From assembly GCA_029261065.1 (NCBI GenBank), contig JAJDCB010000005.1, positions 1-32,083 on the forward strand: DNA of 32,083 nt, read 5' to 3'. Shown here in pieces: positions 28,176-32,083 of the stretch (its first letter is position 1; the number at the start of each line of letters is the position of its first letter). Source of the DNA: Candidatus Omnitrophota bacterium. GTDB taxonomy: Bacteria > Omnitrophota > Gorgyraeia > Zapsychrales > Zapsychraceae. The translations under genes and the position numbers were made by a program. The notes below the pieces were generated by a model that saw only the letters and a program-made list of their open reading frames with translations, had not been told where the DNA came from and made no database searches.

Positions 28176-28352
28176 TCAAGCCATATCTTTATGTTGCTCA
28201 TCAATTTGATGCAAAACCTTTAAGGCTCCACCCATACTTTGTTGTGATTTTAATTTTTGAATTTGACTGGATTCACGCAGCAAGGATTGCGCTAAAGGCT
28301 TTTTAGATGTTTTATGTTGCGGTGTAACCCTTCTTGGATGTCGGAGCTTCAT
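28176..28352 (-). CDS. Small basic hypothetical protein (58 aa)
   Basis: Start revised from 28361 to 28352: GGGAGGTGAGTTCC-ATG gives a strong SD 7 nt from this ATG. MKLRHPRRVTPQHKTSKKPLAQSLLRESSQIQKLKSQQSMGGALKVLHQIDEQHKDMA. Confidence 0.6.
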   Translation of the reverse strand: MKLRHPRRVTPQHKTSKKPLAQSLLRESSQIQKLKSQQSMGGALKVLHQIDEQHKDMA

Positions 28353-28433
28353 GGAACTCACCTCCCGTCTTGGATTACTATTATTTTACTACCAAATCAC
28401 TTTTTCGTCAATTGTTAGAATGAGTTGAAAAAA

Positions 28434-28476
28434 GCCAAAAAAAAGGCCCACTTTTATGAAGTGGACCTCTTTTCAG
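28434..28476 (-). terminator. Rho-independent terminator after the 28492-29055 gene
   Basis: AAAAGGCCCACTTTTATGAAGTGGACCTCTTTT: imperfect stem; minus strand ends in a T-rich run (rev-comp of aaaaaaaa). Confidence 0.8.
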
Positions 28477-28491
28477 ATTTTAAAGAAATGC

Positions 28492-29055
28492 TTATTTTGA
28501 ACCTAAAACACCATCCTGCTCATTGACCTTCAAATTCCTTCCTTTCCAGCTTTTAATAACGATAACATTTTCAAATTCTAATCGAACATTTCCGTAATAA
28601 TAGATTGATGTTCCGCCATCTTTTTGACTTTCATAAATTTCTGTTGGGACACCATAAGTTCTTCGAAAACTATCATAGGTCAAATTATCCCCTACAAGCT
28701 CATCGCTATCTAAATCAAAACGCAAATCTTCAGCTCCATCGGTATAAACAGCAGTTTTAAACGAATCGATCTCCCATTCTCGCCATAAACGACTTTTGTC
28801 AAATTCTAACTTAAGATCACCATAATCATATGTTAGACGCGTTTCCGAATCATTGATACTCGGAGCATCCCCATATAAACGCCTTACCTGTTTAAGCCTC
28901 GTCTTACCTAGCTGAACCGTACCATCTAACACATCTTTTTTCAAAAGTTTGAGTGTCTCAGCTGTGGCCAGTTTTGCATTGAGGGCATAAACTGTTGTCG
29001 TACTTATTAATAAAAATAACGTTATGACACATATATCTCGATATCTGATTTTCAT
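28492..29055 (-). CDS. Hypothetical secreted protein with two internal homologous modules
   Basis: Start revised from 29067 to 29055 (ATGGAGGAAAAAATG places GGAGG before the second ATG). Signal peptide MKIRYRDICVITLFLLISTTTVYA. Modules RRLYGDAPSI..TRLTYDYGDLKLEFD..R.WREW and RRTYGVPTEI..TSIYYYGNVRLEFENVIVIKSW. Confidence 0.75.
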   Translation of the reverse strand: MKIRYRDICVITLFLLISTTTVYALNAKLATAETLKLLKKDVLDGTVQLGKTRLKQVRRLYGDAPSINDSETRLTYDYGDLKLEFDKSRLWREWEIDSFKTAVYTDGAEDLRFDLDSDELVGDNLTYDSFRRTYGVPTEIYESQKDGGTSIYYYGNVRLEFENVIVIKSWKGRNLKVNEQDGVLGSK

Positions 29056-29132
29056 TTTTTCCTCCATGAAAAGATTCTAACTTATTGCAATTTGATGTAT
29101 TATATCATAATTCATCTTAGCCCAAATAGAAT

Positions 29133-30869
29133 TTATGAAAATAATTCCGCTTCTATTGCTTCCATCAAGGGTGCGATTGTCTCTCGTGTAAAATCAAATT
29201 TGATACCTGCTGTTCTATACAACTCAGGCAATGGACGCGCGCCTCCTAAACTTAATGCATGACGATACGCTTCAATGGCCTGCGCTTGATCTTTGTTACT
29301 GTTTAACCAAAGTTGCAAGGCTCCTAATTGGGCAATACCATATTCGATATAATAAAAAGGAACTTCAAAAATATGAAGTTGTCGATGCCACATATAATTT
29401 TGTACGTCCTCAAATCCACTCCAGTCAACACTGTCGGTATCAAAACGGTTTCGAATATCTAACCACGCCTGCTTTCTCTCCTCCTGATTGTGTTGCGGAT
29501 TTTCATAAATCCAATGCTGAAACGCATCGATGATGGCAACCCAAACAAGAACAAAAACGACACCTTCAAAATGATCCTCTTTAGAACGCTTAACATCGTT
29601 TTCATTATAAAAAACATCTAAATATTTACCGCCCAAAAGTTCCATAGCCATTGAGGCCACTTCATTAAACTCCATCGGGGCATGACGATAATCAATCAAG
29701 GGTTCCCCCGCACACGCCATGCTATGAAAAGCATGGCCACCTTCATGAAGAAGTGTGCGCACATCATCATCAACACCAACAGAATTCATAAAAATAAATG
29801 GTTTTCTTGATTCATTTAATGAGGATTGATACCCTCCTGGCGCTTTGCCTTTGCGAGAGGCTAAGTCTAATAAGTTTAATGCATTCATTTGAGAAAATTG
29901 ATCACCTAAAACAGGATCGACATTATTAAATATTTTTTGGCAACCTGTAATCAAATCGTCAACCTCTTCAAAAGGCTTTAATGGTTTCTGCCCTAGGGGA
30001 TCAACTGCCGTATCCCAGGGTTTTAATTTAGAAAGCTTCATCTTCTCACATCGCGCTTTCATTATTTTTTTATAAAGAGGCAACACAACCCTCTCAACAG
30101 CCTGATGATATTCTTTGCAATGCTCCGGCGTATAATCAAAACGATGTAATGATCGGAATTTGTAATCACAAAAATTAGAACACCCTGCATTGATGGCAAC
30201 TTTATCTCTAAGAGAAACCATCTGATCAAAAATATCTTCTAACTTTTCTGTATCTTGCATTCTCCTTTTTGTTATCGCCTCCCAAGCCTCTTGACGCAAA
30301 GCTCGATCCGTTTCCAACAAATATTTACTCATCTGTGGCATGGTTTGTTCTTTGCCTTTAAAATTGACTGTCATCGAACCACACACCTTTTGATACTCTT
30401 GAGAAAGCAAATCAATCTGTGTTTGCAGATCCACATTTGCTTCCCTAAAAAGCTTAACATCAGTCTTAATCGCTCGAATACAAATGCCATAACGTTCTTC
30501 ATCTAACGGGTAAGACTGTAGAGACTCCAAAAATTTCTTATTGAGTTGATCCTCCAATGGTTTAATGGCGGGAATAATGTGTTCAAGATATGTGGTGTAG
30601 GCCTGCGCTCTTTGAGCATCGTCTGTTTGACAGGTCATACGAATGTAGAGTATTGAACCATGCTGATCTAAAGCAGCCTCAACTTCCGATCGATCTAAAA
30701 GCCACTGCTCAAGCTGCTTAGATGATTCAATTTTGACAGAAAGCAATCTATTATAAAGAGATGTGATATTATCGAGTTGATCAAAATCGATTTTATCATC
30801 CAAAAATTGACGAGATTGATACCTCGGTAAATGCTCAAAATTTAGCTCTTTTTGGCCTGAAACGCTCAT
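29133..30869 (-). CDS. M3 family oligoendopeptidase (PepF-like)
   Basis: HExxH motif in VRTLLHEGGHAFHSMACAGEPLIDYRHAPMEFNEVASMAMELL; overall M3 layout. Confidence 0.92.
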   Translation of the reverse strand: MSVSGQKELNFEHLPRYQSRQFLDDKIDFDQLDNITSLYNRLLSVKIESSKQLEQWLLDRSEVEAALDQHGSILYIRMTCQTDDAQRAQAYTTYLEHIIPAIKPLEDQLNKKFLESLQSYPLDEERYGICIRAIKTDVKLFREANVDLQTQIDLLSQEYQKVCGSMTVNFKGKEQTMPQMSKYLLETDRALRQEAWEAITKRRMQDTEKLEDIFDQMVSLRDKVAINAGCSNFCDYKFRSLHRFDYTPEHCKEYHQAVERVVLPLYKKIMKARCEKMKLSKLKPWDTAVDPLGQKPLKPFEEVDDLITGCQKIFNNVDPVLGDQFSQMNALNLLDLASRKGKAPGGYQSSLNESRKPFIFMNSVGVDDDVRTLLHEGGHAFHSMACAGEPLIDYRHAPMEFNEVASMAMELLGGKYLDVFYNENDVKRSKEDHFEGVVFVLVWVAIIDAFQHWIYENPQHNQEERKQAWLDIRNRFDTDSVDWSGFEDVQNYMWHRQLHIFEVPFYYIEYGIAQLGALQLWLNSNKDQAQAIEAYRHALSLGGARPLPELYRTAGIKFDFTRETIAPLMEAIEAELFS

Positions 30870-30958
30870 AAATTCAATCCTTTCTTATTTCATAAATTGT
30901 TTATTTTCAAATACTTAAGGCTTATCTGTAATTGGAGCTATTACAACAAAAATTGCGC

Positions 30959-30987
30959 TTGACAAATTTGCTGCTTAACGTTATTGT
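30959..30987 (+). promoter_or_regulatory. Candidate sigma70 promoter for rpmB
   Basis: TTGACA (30959-30964) - 17 nt - TATTGT (30982-30987), upstream of the only plus-strand gene. Confidence 0.6.
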
Positions 30988-31067
30988 ATATGACTTAAGA
31001 ACAGAATATTTAGATCATTTAATCGTCACACGAATCAAGAAAAGACTTATTATCACAAGGAAACACA

Positions 31068-31295
31068 ATGCCAAAAGAATGTATCATTTGTAAAAAAACA
31101 GCAATACCTGGTAACAAATATAAAAGACGCGGTATGATCAAACGTAAAGGTGGAGCAGGTTCTAAAATTGTTGGTAAAACCTTACGTCGCTTCTATCCTA
31201 ATCTTCAGCGTATCAAAATCAACCTTGCCGGTACTGTTAAACGATCTCTTGTCTGCACATGCTGCATTCAAGGTGGAAAAATCCTTAAAGCTTAA
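31068..31295 (+). CDS. rpmB: 50S ribosomal protein L28 (Cys-containing form)
   Basis: MPKECIICKKTAIPGNKYKRRGMIKRKGGAGSKIVGKTLRRFYPNLQRIKI...GTVKRSLVCTCCIQGGKI; SD AAGGA upstream. Confidence 0.93.
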   Translation: MPKECIICKKTAIPGNKYKRRGMIKRKGGAGSKIVGKTLRRFYPNLQRIKINLAGTVKRSLVCTCCIQGGKILKA

Positions 31296-31329
31296 AATCA
31301 AACACTTTTTAATTAAGCTTCTCTCTCCT

Positions 31330-32083
31330 TTAAGATTCTTTAATATCTTTAAGTCTCAATTGAGCAACAGGCGCTTTATTCCAATCATCAATAGCAATCT
31401 CAAAAGCTAAGTCAACCTTCTCCCCAGGCTTAATCATATCCTTAAATTTAGCCATCCCAAAACCAACAGCAGAAATAGAAAAACCCTCCTCACACACCCA
31501 AAACTTTAAAGTCTCTCGAGCGAATACTTGCGGATAACTTTTAACCTCGACATTACGCACACAAAAAACAGGCGTTGGGTTCCCTTCTCCAAATGGCTCT
31601 AAAGAATCAATAATATTGGCTAAATCCATGGTTACACTCTTAAGCGAAATTTCGCAATCTAACGTCAAGACAGGATCCAGCTTCTTTATCTCAATAGTCT
31701 TTGTCGCTACCTCATTAATCATGGAACGAAAGGGATCAATGTTCTCTTCTTTAATCGTTAACCCAGCAGCCCCTTGATGGCCACCAAAATTTTCTAAACA
31801 TTCTGAACAGCTTGATAAGGCTTGATGAAGATGAAAACCATCAATGGATCGTGCTGAAGCTGTACCCACGCCGTTATCTAAGGAAATGACAATAGAAGGC
31901 CGATAATATTTATCCGCTAATCGTGAGGCTACAATTCCTAACACTCCTTTATGCCAGCCTTCTTTACTTAAAACGATAATCTTTTCTTCTTCAAAATTGA
32001 CCGTTTCCTCAACAAGATCTAAAGCTTCTTGAACAATATTTCTTTGTAATTTTTGACGTTGCACATTATGCTTCTCTAATTCC
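31330..32083 (-). CDS. recJ: Single-stranded-DNA-specific exonuclease RecJ, C-terminal part (5' partial)
   Basis: VLSKEGWHKGVLGIVASRLADKYYRPSIVIS...GTASARSIDGFHLHQALSSCSECLENFGGHQGAAGLTI...LEPFGEGNPTPVF. Frame stays open to the window end (ELEKHNVQRQKLQ...); the listed start at 32064 is a GTG inside the gene. Confidence 0.95.
   Translation of the reverse strand, partial: ELEKHNVQRQKLQRNIVQEALDLVEETVNFEEEKIIVLSKEGWHKGVLGIVASRLADKYYRPSIVISLDNGVGTASARSIDGFHLHQALSSCSECLENFGGHQGAAGLTIKEENIDPFRSMINEVATKTIEIKKLDPVLTLDCEISLKSVTMDLANIIDSLEPFGEGNPTPVFCVRNVEVKSYPQVFARETLKFWVCEEGFSISAVGFGMAKFKDMIKPGEKVDLAFEIAIDDWNKAPVAQLRLKDIKES

Noticed and set aside
31287-31321. AAGCTTAA/TTAAGCTT inverted repeat between convergent rpmB and recJ as a bidirectional terminator
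   Set aside because: Only 8 AT-rich base pairs with a 17-nt loop; too weak to call.
31150-31410. Plus-strand 86-aa ORF 31150-31410
   Set aside because: Out-of-frame overlap with rpmB and antisense to the recJ 3' end.
1-32083. CRISPR array, prophage, transposase, tRNA or rRNA genes
   Set aside because: No regularly spaced direct repeats, no transposase/integrase/phage structural motifs and no tRNA-like cloverleaf seen. The ATTCCC/GGGAAT repeats are dispersed palindromes, not a CRISPR.

Overview
AT-rich bacterial chromosomal window. Almost every gene is on the minus strand; the exception is rpmB at 31068-31295. The content is mostly housekeeping and envelope genes: folA, thyA, an alpha-glucan phosphorylase, apbE, two GT-C-like membrane proteins, moaC with a MOT1-type molybdate transporter, a stand-alone GGQ release-factor-like protein, prmA, hflK/hflC, a GGDEF protein, a REC-EAL protein, a polysaccharide deacetylase, gpmI, an ArsC/Spx-like protein, a GYD protein, a nitroreductase, class I aldolase fbaB, an M3 oligopeptidase, and the 3' end of recJ. 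The largest coding region is absent from the supplied ORF track because its stop codon lies outside the window. It is one uninterrupted minus-strand frame from 5061 to position 1 (1687 codons, 3' partial) encoding a secreted SpvB/FG-GAP/Rhs-YD protein with a PA14-like domain. Inside this gene a REP-like palindromic repeat is kept in frame as a 2 x 60 bp (2 x 20 aa) tandem insertion. Three relatives of that repeat sit between genes at about 8.33, 13.55 and 20.07 kb. This in-frame repeat/Rhs combination is the most interesting signal. I found no CRISPR array, tRNA, rRNA, transposase or clear defence system, and no convincing wholly new multi-gene system. Taxon not determinable with confidence from the sequence alone.
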